Shown here: positions 55,315-64,000 of the stretch, piece after piece | Layout: the number at the start of each line of letters is the position of its first letter | Position numbering within the stretch: position 1 is the first letter of the stretch | Origin: Neogale vison | Lineage: Eukaryota > Chordata > Mammalia > Carnivora > Mustelidae | Assembly: GCF_020171115.1 (NCBI RefSeq) | Contig: NC_058099.1 | Coordinates: 18,963,001-19,027,000 of the forward strand | Direction of reading: 5' to 3' | DNA length: 64,000 bases | Translations under genes and position numbers: made by a program | The notes under the pieces: generated by a model | Told to the model about the DNA's origin: nothing | What the model saw: only the letters and a program-made list of their open reading frames with translations | The model's database searches: none

Positions 55315-56520
55315 CCTATCCCTTGTTAGCGGAATACACAGAAAGTGGTGAGGGATAGGAATGTTAAGTGTCCTCCAGGAGAATATACTCCATCCATGTA
55401 TCCACTCTTGGGCCCTGAAAATGTTGGTATATAATCAGATTTTTCTGATGGATGGATGTGCTACGGACATTGGTTCTAGGTCCCAGAAACTCCATTGGAA
55501 ACCCATCGAGGCTTGTCTTGAGTGATTATGTTGATGACTCCTAGAATCTTGTTAGTTCTTCCCAAAAGAAAAAAAGGAAAAGAATAAAAAGACCGAATTT
55601 AAAAGAACATTTGTAAAGCAATTTACTTAAATTATAAGAGACTAAAAGCCAGGTTTAGTGGATAATTGAAGAATTGCATTAAAAGGGAATCAATATCTTT
55701 CTGGAATCTGCTCTGTCCTCATCTTCTGAGTTCTTTTGCAAGGGGATGGCGATTCTGTCACTGTCTTGCGAGTTTCCCATAGCATTATCCCCAAGGACAA
55801 CATTTTCTTTCTCTCTTTGATCCTTCGTGTTTTTCCTTCTCGCACAGCCTTAAGTCACAGAGACGTTTAGGAGCAAAGATACCAGAGATCAGGGGCTTTA
55901 AGATGTCAGGTCCCTGTTCCAGGCTCTGGGATCCCGGTGTTCCTAGCCCTGGAGCAAAGGCTTCCTTTTTCACACCGAGCCCTTGGAGAAGGTCAAACTC
56001 ATAAAGAAAGGACAGTGGAGAGAATGAAGAGTTGATTTTTTGAAATCTACTTTGTAAGGCTCCAATTAAAGGCAAATTGAAACAACGTTAAAAGAAAAAC
56101 TCAAGAGGGGAAAGAAGATGTTGATTACTCCACCCTCCTAACTAGCTGTCCGTTCTGGGCCCTATCCCCGGATCCTTATTTCTGTGCTTTCACATTCCTC
56201 CATGGTTGGATCACCTGCTTCTGTTTATTTTTGCTTCATGCATATGTTGGGCTGCATCTTGGGGAAGAGGGCTGCTCTACTGTCTAAATTGATTTCCATG
56301 AGCTTGTAGCTGCTTAAAGAGGTGAGGTGTCCACAGAGAGCTAGAGCGGGTAGCCATATAGTGGCAAGCTTTGTCCCAGATCCTAGCCTCGTGACAGGCC
56401 CACAGCTGTCAGGGACACCAACGTGAAGCTACTGTTCTTTGAGACAGCATACCCCTCAGTGTGCCACTACCTGTGTATGTCAGCGTTCCAGTGGAATGTA
56501 AACTAACACTTTTGGGACTT
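55315..56520. other. Intron 1, no exon recognised
   Basis: Unique or decayed. The minus frame 55785-56075 shows no domain. No RNA gene or clear repeat. Confidence 0.5.
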
Positions 56521-56540
56521 TTATGTAACGGAATGTTTTT

Positions 56541-56732
56541 TTTTTTTTTAAAGATTTTATTTATTTATTTGACAGAGAGAAATCACAAGTAGATGGAGAG
56601 GCAGGCAGAGAGAGAGAGGGAAGCAGGCTCCCTGCTGAGCAGAGAGCCCGATGCGGGACTCGATCCCAGGACCCTGAGATCATGACCTGAGCAGAAGGCA
56701 GCGGCTTAACCCACTGAGCCACCCAGGCGCCC
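56541..56732 (-). mobile_element. Can-SINE, antisense, young (intron 1)
   Basis: Full antisense copy ending CTGAGCCACCCAGGCGCCC. Perfect 15-bp target duplication TAACGGAATGTTTTT (56526-56540 and 56733-56747). Its T tract followed by AG dinucleotides resembles a splice acceptor on the WHRN sense strand. Confidence 0.96.
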
Positions 56733-56749
56733 TAACGGAATGTTTTTAA

Positions 56750-57695
56750 ATGACATGATTCTTAGACCAAAGTCAGCAGCAGTAAAGTATGTCCGGGGAG
56801 TAGAAGGAGAGAGTGGGATGAGAAAGCAGAGTTATTGCCCAAGCATCTGTGAAAAATCTCTCTGCTTCCAAGTCCGTGTATAAGGTGTCTGATCCTTGAG
56901 ATGTACTCCAGCATTCATTCATTCACTGGGCAGTTGTTTTCCTGTATGATTGGTGTGATTTAACATCCTCTTTGAACTCTACATATCCCGTGTTTACTTA
57001 CTTGTAAAATATTTGTGATTAATTTTTTCCTACTTCAGAAATAATTGAGTGACTTAACTTAGAAAGGACATCATGAAAAAGGCACAGAGCTCGGAAACCA
57101 TATTGGAAAGTGTGTGAATGTGTGTGTTGCCTTTAATGGGAATAATATTTTATATTTAAGTGGAGTTGTGAGCTTCCTAGCAAGTAAGGGGAAAAGGGAA
57201 ATTCATGCATTGTTTAGATTCTACTAGAGAATTCGTTGGTATTTCAGGAGTGGTAAAATTCTTCATTGGCACTCAGTTTTAAAAGTAAGGCAACCAGTTT
57301 CAGGAGGAAGGTGATTTTTGCATTTCTTTGGCATTTTCTTCATTGCCTTTTATCATATGTGGAATCACGCACAATTTCCAGTCTTTCATATTTATTGACA
57401 CATCTGTGACCAAAACAGAATTCCCTGACTTCTCCATCTGCCAAGAAGGATATAAATAAAATAATCACTGTATACGTATGTTGAGATATGTATTTTCAGG
57501 AATACGGAGCAGCACGTGCAAATAACTTGAAGCATTTGATACTATAAGAAAGGCCAGTGACAGGGACAGGTGATGTGGCTGGCCAGGCATCAAGTCCAGC
57601 CACACAGGCCAGAGACACACTGCATGGAGTTTGTATTTTACATCGGAAGCAGTGGGAGCATTTGGGCATGGAGGGCACAGGGTCAACTTGGATTT
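56750..57695. other. Intron 1, no exon recognised
   Basis: Unique AT-rich intronic DNA; no gene or repeat recognised with confidence. Confidence 0.5.
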
Positions 57696-57699
57696 TATT

Positions 57700-57764
57700 T
57701 TTTAGATTTTACTTATTTATTTGACACAGAGATAGAGAGATCAAAAGTAGGCAGAGAGGCAGGC

Positions 57765-57797
<33 letters not shown>

Positions 57798-57904
57798 GGC
57801 TTTCCACTGAGCAGAGAGCTGATGCAGGGCTCGATCCTAGGACCCTGAGGTCATGACCTGAGCGGAAAGCAAGGCTTTAACCCACTGAGCCACCCAGGCA
57901 CCCC
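57700..57904 (-). mobile_element. Can-SINE, antisense (intron 1)
   Basis: Body with an internal (GA)n expansion at 57767-57792 and end GAGCCACCCAGGCACCCC. Target duplication TCAACTTGGATTTTA (from 57683) and TCCACTTGCATTTTTA (57905-57920). Confidence 0.93.
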
Positions 57905-58324
57905 TCCACTTGCATTTTTAAAGGATGTCCTGGCTACAACACAGAGACTGATTTCAGAGGCTGGGAAGCTGTTGCAGTTAGTGGTCCCTGTAAGAGGTAA
58001 TTAACATAGATAAAAATGTGATGCAGAGGAAAGGTGCTCTGAAGACAGGGCTAATTAGGGCTTTACTTTGTCATGACATTAAAATACGCCCCGGCGGCAG
58101 AGTCCACACCATTAATTTCTGTCCTCCCTCCAAGTGGGTCTGAATGGGGAGGATCTATCTAGCCCATGTGGCTGTACCTAGCACAAGCTCAGGGTTCGAG
58201 TTCGGGGGGCTCTTCACTTGTTTATGGTCTGTTAGTCCCACGTCCCCTTTTCAGACCCTCACTTTGTCCATCTTGTGAGGCCAAGACAGAGGGTTGCCCT
58301 TGGGTATCCGAACCCCCTTTCAGT

Positions 58325-58460
58325 GCTGATGAGAGAAGCACGAGTTTTGAAAGTCCGAGATTCAAATCCAAGCCCTGCCTCTTACCCTCTTTCTGACCTT
58401 TCATAAGACACACGACCACCTAGAGCCTCTTTCTTCATCTGGGGGATGTGTGGTCATCCC
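58325..58460 (+). mobile_element. MIR, sense
   Basis: GAGTTTTGAAAGTCCGAGATTC, AAATCCAAGCCCTGCCTC and CCTCTTTCTTCATCTGGGGG are MIR. Confidence 0.65.
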
Positions 58461-58474
58461 CGTAATTCTACTGT

Positions 58475-58680
58475 CACCAGTAATGCTAGCCACCATGTGC
58501 CGGGCACCGGCTATGCACCCTACTGAGTGCAAGACGCTCTGTGTACATTATTTCATCAGTCCTCCTTTTGTGCCCACAGTACCTCCGAAAGAGGAGGCAT
58601 CAGTAGCCCCATTTAACAGGCGATAAAGCTGAGGCAACTTGTCTGCGGTCTCCTAACCAGGAAGAGATAGAACTTGGGGA
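58475..58680 (-). mobile_element. MIR, antisense
   Basis: GCCACCATGTGCCGGGCACC, TACATTATTTCATCAGTCC, CCCCATTTAACAGGCG and AGCTGAGGCAACTTGTC are antisense MIR. Inverted pair with the copy at 58325. Confidence 0.8.
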
Positions 58681-59084
58681 ATGGCTTTCTAGTGAATGTA
58701 CCTGTACCCTGAGAAACTCCTGAGGGGGATCCTTACCCTAAAGGTACTTTTTTATTTTGGTGGTTTGCAATTCTCTAGTTTGCAGTTGGAAGATAGAGCC
58801 AAGGTTATTGCCTATAACTAGGAGATTTCTGGAGCCTGTGGAAGAAAGCATAAAGGACGGTGGATCCCTGCACCCGAGTGAGAACCCTGCTTTAGGAAAA
58901 GGCCTCGGAAAGCCCCCACCCAGTCCCGTCCACAGTGCTGTGGAGGAGGGAAGTCCGGTCTTCCAGAAGCACCGATGTCATAGTGCTGCCCCCTGCAGGT
59001 GATTTTAGGAACTACAACAGGGAGGGACAGGGGTGGTTATGAAAAAAGATGTATTTGCCGCTGCTTCGGGAATTCCACTGATCT

Positions 59085-59455
59085 AGAGAATTAGACACAC
59101 GTGTGCTTCAAGATGCACGAAAAAGTATGCTATCGTGGGTTTGTTTGCAGTGGCAAAACCCGAGAACCATCTAAATGCCCAACAACAGAGGACTGGGAAT
59201 TCAGTGGTGTTGTTTCTCTGCCAGGAAGAGCGAGCGCCATAGCACACAAAAAGATGAGTTTACTTACTGTCATTGAGCTGGTGGGCAAAGGTCGCCAAAA
59301 TACATCTTTTTAGCTGAAAAAAACCACGGTGATGAAAATGTTAAGCATAAGTCAATTTATGTAAATATCAGACAACCGTATTTTTGTATGTGGGCTTCCA
59401 CATATTTATAAAATGCACAGAACTTTCTGGAAGGACAGGCAGTGGTTATAATGGA
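59085..59455 (+). mobile_element. L1M fragment, sense
   Basis: GCAGTGGCAAAACCCGAGAACC, TAAATGCCCAACAACAGAGG, TCAATTTATGTAAATATC and CTTTCTGGAAGGACAGGC follow the L1 3' end order. Confidence 0.65.
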
Positions 59456-59484
59456 TGGTAGGTTGAGACCCTATCATAATCAGA

Positions 59485-59580
59485 CCTAACCCTTTTGCAG
59501 CTCCTACCTGTGCTCTAGGCATTAAATGCTTTATGCAGATAAACTAATTTAATCCTCACAGCCCCCTGTGGCGGAGCTGG
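59485..59580 (-). mobile_element. MIR fragment, antisense
   Basis: GTGCTCTAGGCATTAAATGC, AACTAATTTAATCCTCACAG and CCCCCTGTGGCGG are antisense MIR. Confidence 0.7.
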
Positions 59581-60194
59581 CCCGGGAGCCTCGGTAGCTG
59601 GGCTCCAGAGCTGTAGCTCCTGACCCCTCTTTTGCTTCTCTTGCTAAATCCCGTGTGTGCCTGAGGTGTGTGTGCTCCCGTGAGTGTGGAGAAGCATGGG
59701 GTGCCGACCTGAGGCTGCCTGAGCCCTAGTGTAGGGCCCTGATCTTTCCATGGCCTCACTTGAACAGATTCCCTGGGGGCTGCCTAGCATTTAGAAAGCT
59801 CAATAAATATCTTGTTGGAAGAGGTTATGAAGAAAACAGAACATGTGGTGTGCCTCAAGGAACATAACTTGGAGTCCTAGAGACAGGACGTATGAAGCTG
59901 ACGCAGGGACTCTAGTATAGGTGGCAGTGAAAATACAGAAGTGTGCTGGGTGCTCTTGGACATGGAGAGTCTGTTGCAATCCAGGAAGGCTCTCTGGAGG
60001 TGGTGGGAATGGGCTGAATGTCAAAGGCAGGGCAGATGTGAGGAAGTGTGGATTAAAGGAAGAAAGGATGTTTTTGAAGCTGAGGAAAGTTGTAAGAGAG
60101 AGGCTAGAGCTACCTCTGTGTTTGTGTCCATGTAGATAAGAGCTTTAGAGAATTCTGGGGCTTGGGTTTGGGGGAAGGAGCTGGTAGACTCAGG

Positions 60195-60263
60195 AAGGAA
60201 ATTCACATTTAGTACTACTGTGTGCCAGGTGCTATATACTACATATCGGCAGTCTATATTATC
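60195..60263 (-). mobile_element. MIR, antisense (piece 1, split by a Can-SINE)
   Basis: TTAGTACTACTGTGTGCCAGG and TGCTATATACTACATATC are antisense MIR. It continues at 60382-60515 (GGCACAGAGAAGTAGGG, CACACAGCAAGTCAACAG). Confidence 0.75.
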
Positions 60264-60381
60264 CTTTTTTTTCCTCTCTCTCTTTTGAGTTTTGAGTAAT
60301 CTCTACACCCAGCATAGGGCTCAAACTCATGACCCCGCGATCAAGAGTTGCACACTCCGCCATCTGAGCCAGCCAGGCCCC
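60264..60381 (-). mobile_element. Old Can-SINE, antisense, inserted in MIR
   Basis: GTAATCTCTACACCCAGCAT, GGGCTCAAACTCATGACCCC, GATCAAGAGTTGCACACTC and GAGCCAGCCAGGCCCC are the antisense short SINEC form. Flanks ATATTATC and ATGTTATC suggest the target site. Confidence 0.8.
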
Positions 60382-60515
60382 ATGTTATCTTAATGATGCT
60401 TTCAACAGTGGCATTTTAAATGCAGAAACAGGCACAGAGAAGTAGGGTAATTTGCTGTGTCACACAGCAAGTCAACAGAGTCAGGATTGGTGCCCAGTGA
60501 GTCTGAACACGAAGC
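60382..60515 (-). mobile_element. MIR, antisense (piece 2)
   Basis: Completes the MIR at 60195-60263: AAACAGGCACAGAGAAGTAG, TCACACAGCAAGTCAACAG and GTCAGGATTGGTGCCC. Confidence 0.8.
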
Positions 60516-60519
60516 CCCC

Positions 60520-61375
60520 ACCGGGCAAGGTGGGGGTCAGGGTGGGATCAGGAAAAGCAGGTGCACATCTTCCCTTCTTCTCTTCCTGATCACTAACTTG
60601 AACCTGGGTCTTAGACAGGCTCCCCTTCCTGAGGTTGAGCATCTCTGTTCCTGAGGAGAGAAAACTTGACTCTGCAGGCCTGTGTCCTGAAATAGGCTGG
60701 CTGAGTCACCATGAGGTGCCCTTCCTTGAGATGTTTCCAGAATGCGTCCTTTGTGCATGCCCCGAGGACAATAGTCTGATGGTCCCGTGACCTCGTGGCG
60801 CACTTCACACTCACTCTTCGGTGCATGTTCTTGAACATAGAAGCGTGTGTGCGTCTCCCGTGTGAACACACAACGCCCGGTCCCCTTTCCACTGCGGCTG
60901 TCTCCCATCGCTTTCTCTGTCCTCTGCGGAGTGGAGGATCCTGTCGCCTGGACTGTGATTTGGGGGCTTGATAGTCGGCTCTGAAGAGCTGAGGGAGGCA
61001 AATTTGCCTCCTAAGAACATTAATCCAAGGAGCAAGTTATTAACTTTGAAGACATACACATATAATTTACATTTCCATAATCACAACACGCCGCCCCCCC
61101 CCCCCCGCAGTCATCTGCTGATGGATGGTATCTGAGCCGTGCCGTCTGCTCGGTCAGATCGCGATCGCGAGGCTCTGACTCCGTGAACGCAGGCGAGCCC
61201 TGGGTCAAGTCTCACCAGCAAACACACGGGAACAAGCGTGGGAGCACGTGCTCTGATGACCGCTCCGCCTGTAGCGGTCTCTCCCTAGGTCTCACCTTGT
61301 TTCCTTTTTAGCCACAGCTCACTGAATTCTCTGGGGACAGGCACTGGGCTATAGAGGGCCCCTCTACCTCGAGAG
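60520..61375. other. Intron 1, no exon recognised
   Basis: The minus frame 60537-61001 (154 codons) has no domain and overlaps other chance frames. A C run lies at 61094-61106. Confidence 0.5.
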
Positions 61376-61379
61376 AGAG

Positions 61380-61480
61380 AGGAATTAGGATCTTCATTTT
61401 CCAGGAAACAGATGAACAGAGAGGGTCAGTAACCTGTGTGGGGTGGCACAGCCAAGAGCAGTCGGTTTGGGAGCCTGGTG
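61380..61480 (-). mobile_element. MIR fragment, antisense
   Basis: TCTTCATTTTCCAGGAAACAG, GAACAGAGAGGGTCAGTAACC and GGTGGCACAGCCAAGAGC are antisense MIR. Confidence 0.65.
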
Positions 61481-61484
61481 CGGG

Positions 61485-63725
61485 CTGCCGTGTAGGAGAC
61501 GGGCGTGGGTGACAGCCACCAACTGGCACCAGGCAGAGCATGTTGCTTTAAGGTGGGTGTTGGATGTGGTTTTCTGCCCACAGACAGCTGCCTGCGGAGA
61601 ACAGAGCCGCCCAGCCACGGTCCCATGGGAGACAGACATTCGTCGGTCTTCCCAGCCCTAGGGTCCCTTGGGAGGTCCCCTGCTGCCCATGGTACCTCGG
61701 GGTTGCGGTGGGCCTCCTCCCACACCCCGGATGCTCCGTCTGCCCAGGTGTTGATCCCTTCCAGCTGGCAGGGAGCCCCAGAGCCCCCAGGCTCAGGATC
61801 TGGTTCCAGGATCTTGGCAGCAGCCTCAGCCGGCACAGTCTTGAGGACTCACTCCCCGAGGGCTGCCTGGACTCGGTCCCTGCATATCCCAAAGCCCCTG
61901 ATCCTTTTGCTGCCATGACTCATGACTGTCATGGGTAAATACAGCCTTTCCTTCTAGATGGAACTACCAACCAGAGGACAGTGAAGTGACCTTGTGGGGC
62001 AGGATCTCAGCTCTTAGTGAGTTCAAGCTGCTCGCTGCTGGTTGGCAAAACTGAGACCCCGCCAGAGGAAGACACGGCCCCGGGCCACCCAGTGAGCCCA
62101 TGGCGCACCAGGGCCATGCCTGGGCTTCTGTCTCCCGGCCGGGGCTCCTTCTAGTTTCCTCTGCCGCCCGAGCTGCGTGGTGTGCAAAGGTCGCTCCGGC
62201 CAGAGAAGCTGCTGGTTCTTCTGAGGACCGAGTGGCCGGTGTGACCAAGGCCCAGTTGGTGCCCGAGCCTGGGGGTGGCCGCGCATGTGCGGGGCTCGGG
62301 GCACCGTCCAGATCGCCTTTGGAGTTCACTTCTCGGTTCACACAAGCAAGTGGCTGTGTGAAAAAAATGGAGACAGAAAGACAGTGAGAAGACAGAAACC
62401 AGCTTCTTAGACCGCCCTCGTCTGTCTCCTTGCCTTCCCCGTGTGACACACACGTCGTAGCTGAAAAGGCCAGTGGGTGGAGCCTTTGGGGCCGCGTCTC
62501 TCAGCCCCGTACCAGGCGGTATCCTGAGAGCCTGCTCTGGGGTGCCAAGGGCCGTTTCGGGAGTCTTGGGCTAGTTCAGTTTTGGAGGAGGAAGTTCTTG
62601 CTCTCCAAGCCCCCCCAGAAGCCCACATTGACCGAGAAGGCCAACAATCGGAGGTTCTGGAAGGGTCTTCACTTGAGTGGCTGTCAGAGTTTCTGGCCCC
62701 TCAGTCTTGTGGCGGGGGAACCGAGTGCATGGGGTGGAGGGGGCTACCCGGGGCTGGCCTCCTGTGTGTCCTTGGCTGTGTTTCCCGTACTCGTTCCCTC
62801 TCTGTCCCTTCCCATGTCGGGCTTCCAGGGTCCCCTTCTGTAAGACACCTGAGGCGCGGGAGACTCGGTGATCTCCCAGGCCCTCCCCATTCCGTGGTCT
62901 TCTCACCAGAGGCGCTAACCTCCTCTCCGTTCTCAAGGTTGCTGCCTGCCTATTTATAGAACTGACCAAGAGACTTGCACTGCAGCCAGCGGTGCAGAAT
63001 ACAGGCCGTGCTCTCCGCCGCCCGCCTGCTTGTGTAACTCCCGGGACCAGGCTTCTCTGCACCTGGTTTCCCTTCTCAGTGCAGATGCCCGGGGAAGAGC
63101 GGTGTGTGGGCTGAGCTCCTATTGTGTGCAAAGGCCCAGCGCCTCCTGCGTGGTCTCCTGGAATCCCCATCGCCTTGGGAAGTGGGTGATGTTTCACAGT
63201 GCTGCTTCGAGATGGGAAGCGCAGGCCGCGGGACTCACGACTCGCAGGGGACGGAAGTACCACTCAAATGCAGTTCTGCTTCCATGCACCGTTTCTGTTC
63301 TTTCTTCTGTTCCTGTGGATGACCGGGCTCAGGCTCACAGTCTCTTGAGGGAGGGAGCAGGGAGGAAGCAGGCCAGGGGCCCAGGCCTCCAGCCAGCAGT
63401 GCCCTCACAGAGGAGGGAATCCTGGACAGGCTCAGGAATCCTGAGGGGCCAGGAAGGCACGGGGGCCTCCCAGGTTTCTGCTGAGGCTGCTGCTGCCCTA
63501 TGACCCCTTTCCCTGTTTCCCCCCCAGAGCTCTGCTTGCTCCTTGGCCTCTCCATCCTGCCCCCCAAACTTCGCCCAGGTTCTACCTTCCCAGCTGTCCT
63601 ACTGGGGGGAGTCCCAGGGACTTGCTGAAGGAGCACTAAATCTCTCCCTGCTCATCTTCTCGGAAACGCTTTGTAAAAGCAGACTTTTGGAGAGCTGCCA
63701 TGTTCTCATTATCCCTCCACCGGGG
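61485..63725. other. Intron 1, GC-rich, no exon recognised
   Basis: Many overlapping frames (for example 62571-63263 minus, 230 codons; 63030-63503 plus; 61426-61836 minus) arise from elevated GC. None has a recognisable domain, and in several places long frames exist on both strands, which argues for chance. No whirlin exon 2 is here. Confidence 0.55.
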
Positions 63726-63730
63726 ACTGG

Positions 63731-64000
63731 CATTTATTGATTTATTGATTTATTGTTTTTTATGATGTTAGTCACCATACAGTGTATCATTAGTTTTCGA
63801 TGCTGTGTTCCATGGTTCATTGTTTGTGTATAACACCCAGTGCTCCGTGCAATCCGTGCCCTCCTTAATACCCATCACTGGGCTGACCCCTCCCCTCCCC
63901 CTCCCCTCTAAAACCCTCAGTTTGTTTCTCAGAGTCCACAGTCTCTCATGGCTCGTCTCCCCCTCTGATTTCCCCCCAATGCACTTTTTCTTTCCTTCTC
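63731..64000 (-). mobile_element. Carnivore L1 3' end, antisense (runs off window)
   Basis: A T-rich (TTTATTGA)n tail leads into GATGTTAGTCACCATACAGTG, TTCCATGGTTCATTGTTTG, TAACACCCAGTGCTCCG and AGAGTCCACAGTCTCTCATGG, which I recognise as the antisense 3' UTR of the carnivore-specific L1. Low divergence suggests it is comparatively young. The body lies beyond the window. Confidence 0.88.

Larger units (their letters stand above)
42872..64000 (+). other. WHRN: WHRN intron 1 (5' part)
   Basis: Everything 3' of the exon 1 donor to the window end lies in the first intron. No segment continues whirlin: none encodes the end of PDZ1 that must follow HAEAVK. The intron is large in other mammals too. 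It contains old L1, L2 and MIR copies and four Can-SINEs, listed separately. Confidence 0.88.

Noticed and set aside
60537..61001. 154-codon minus frame
   Set aside because: Overlaps other chance frames; no recognisable domain, no promoter or splice context.
62571..63263. 230-codon minus frame in WHRN intron 1
   Set aside because: GC-rich intronic DNA with long frames on the opposite strand too; no domain or plausible exon structure.
1..64000. A CRISPR, phage, operon or other prokaryote-type system
   Set aside because: Carnivore SINEs, L1/L2/MIR relics and a spliced whirlin exon show this is vertebrate nuclear DNA; no such arrays or gene clusters are present.

Overview
This window is mammalian nuclear DNA and almost certainly comes from a caniform carnivore. 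It holds about sixteen tRNA-Lys-type Can-SINEs (head GGGGCGCCTGGGTGGCTCAG, tail TCAAATAAATAAAATCTTT), a retrotransposon confined to Carnivora. The youngest copies carry a tail with CTGCCTGCCTCTC and CTACTTGT motifs that I associate with mustelids (ferret, mink, otter, badger). The order-level call is firm; the family-level call is an inference from memory of SINE subfamilies.

The only protein-coding sequence I can support is the first coding exon of WHRN (whirlin, DFNB31/USH2D), plus strand, 42248-42871. It encodes 208 residues: a Gly-rich N-terminus, the first harmonin-homology domain and most of PDZ1. It ends in a strong phase-0 splice donor (AAG|GTAAGC). The exon sits in a CpG island (about 41280-42880) with a TATA-less GC-box promoter, a G-rich tract, an RFX X-box match and a CRE/ETS cluster. 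The long GC-rich leader holds three short upstream ORFs.

Layout: 1-41.2 kb is intergenic DNA upstream of WHRN. It is dense in old MIR, L2, L1M, MaLR-type LTR and hAT-Charlie relics, with younger Can-SINEs laid over them, several nested in older repeats. 41.2-42.87 kb is promoter, leader and exon 1. 42.87-64 kb is the beginning of WHRN intron 1, with further L1, MIR, L2 and Can-SINE insertions, and the 3' end of a carnivore-type L1 running off the window edge. No other gene exon, tRNA, rRNA, CRISPR array or operon is present. The remaining ORFs are chance frames in GC-rich, repeat or intronic DNA.

I did not find an undescribed biological system. The items most worth checking are the X-box/CRE/ETS promoter cluster, the start-stop uORF and repetitive leader of WHRN, an 80-bp CT-AT-AG near-palindrome, nested SINE insertions that date each other, and several AT-rich, repeat-free stretches that could be conserved regulatory elements. 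Repeat family names are given from memory of consensus sequences, without alignment.
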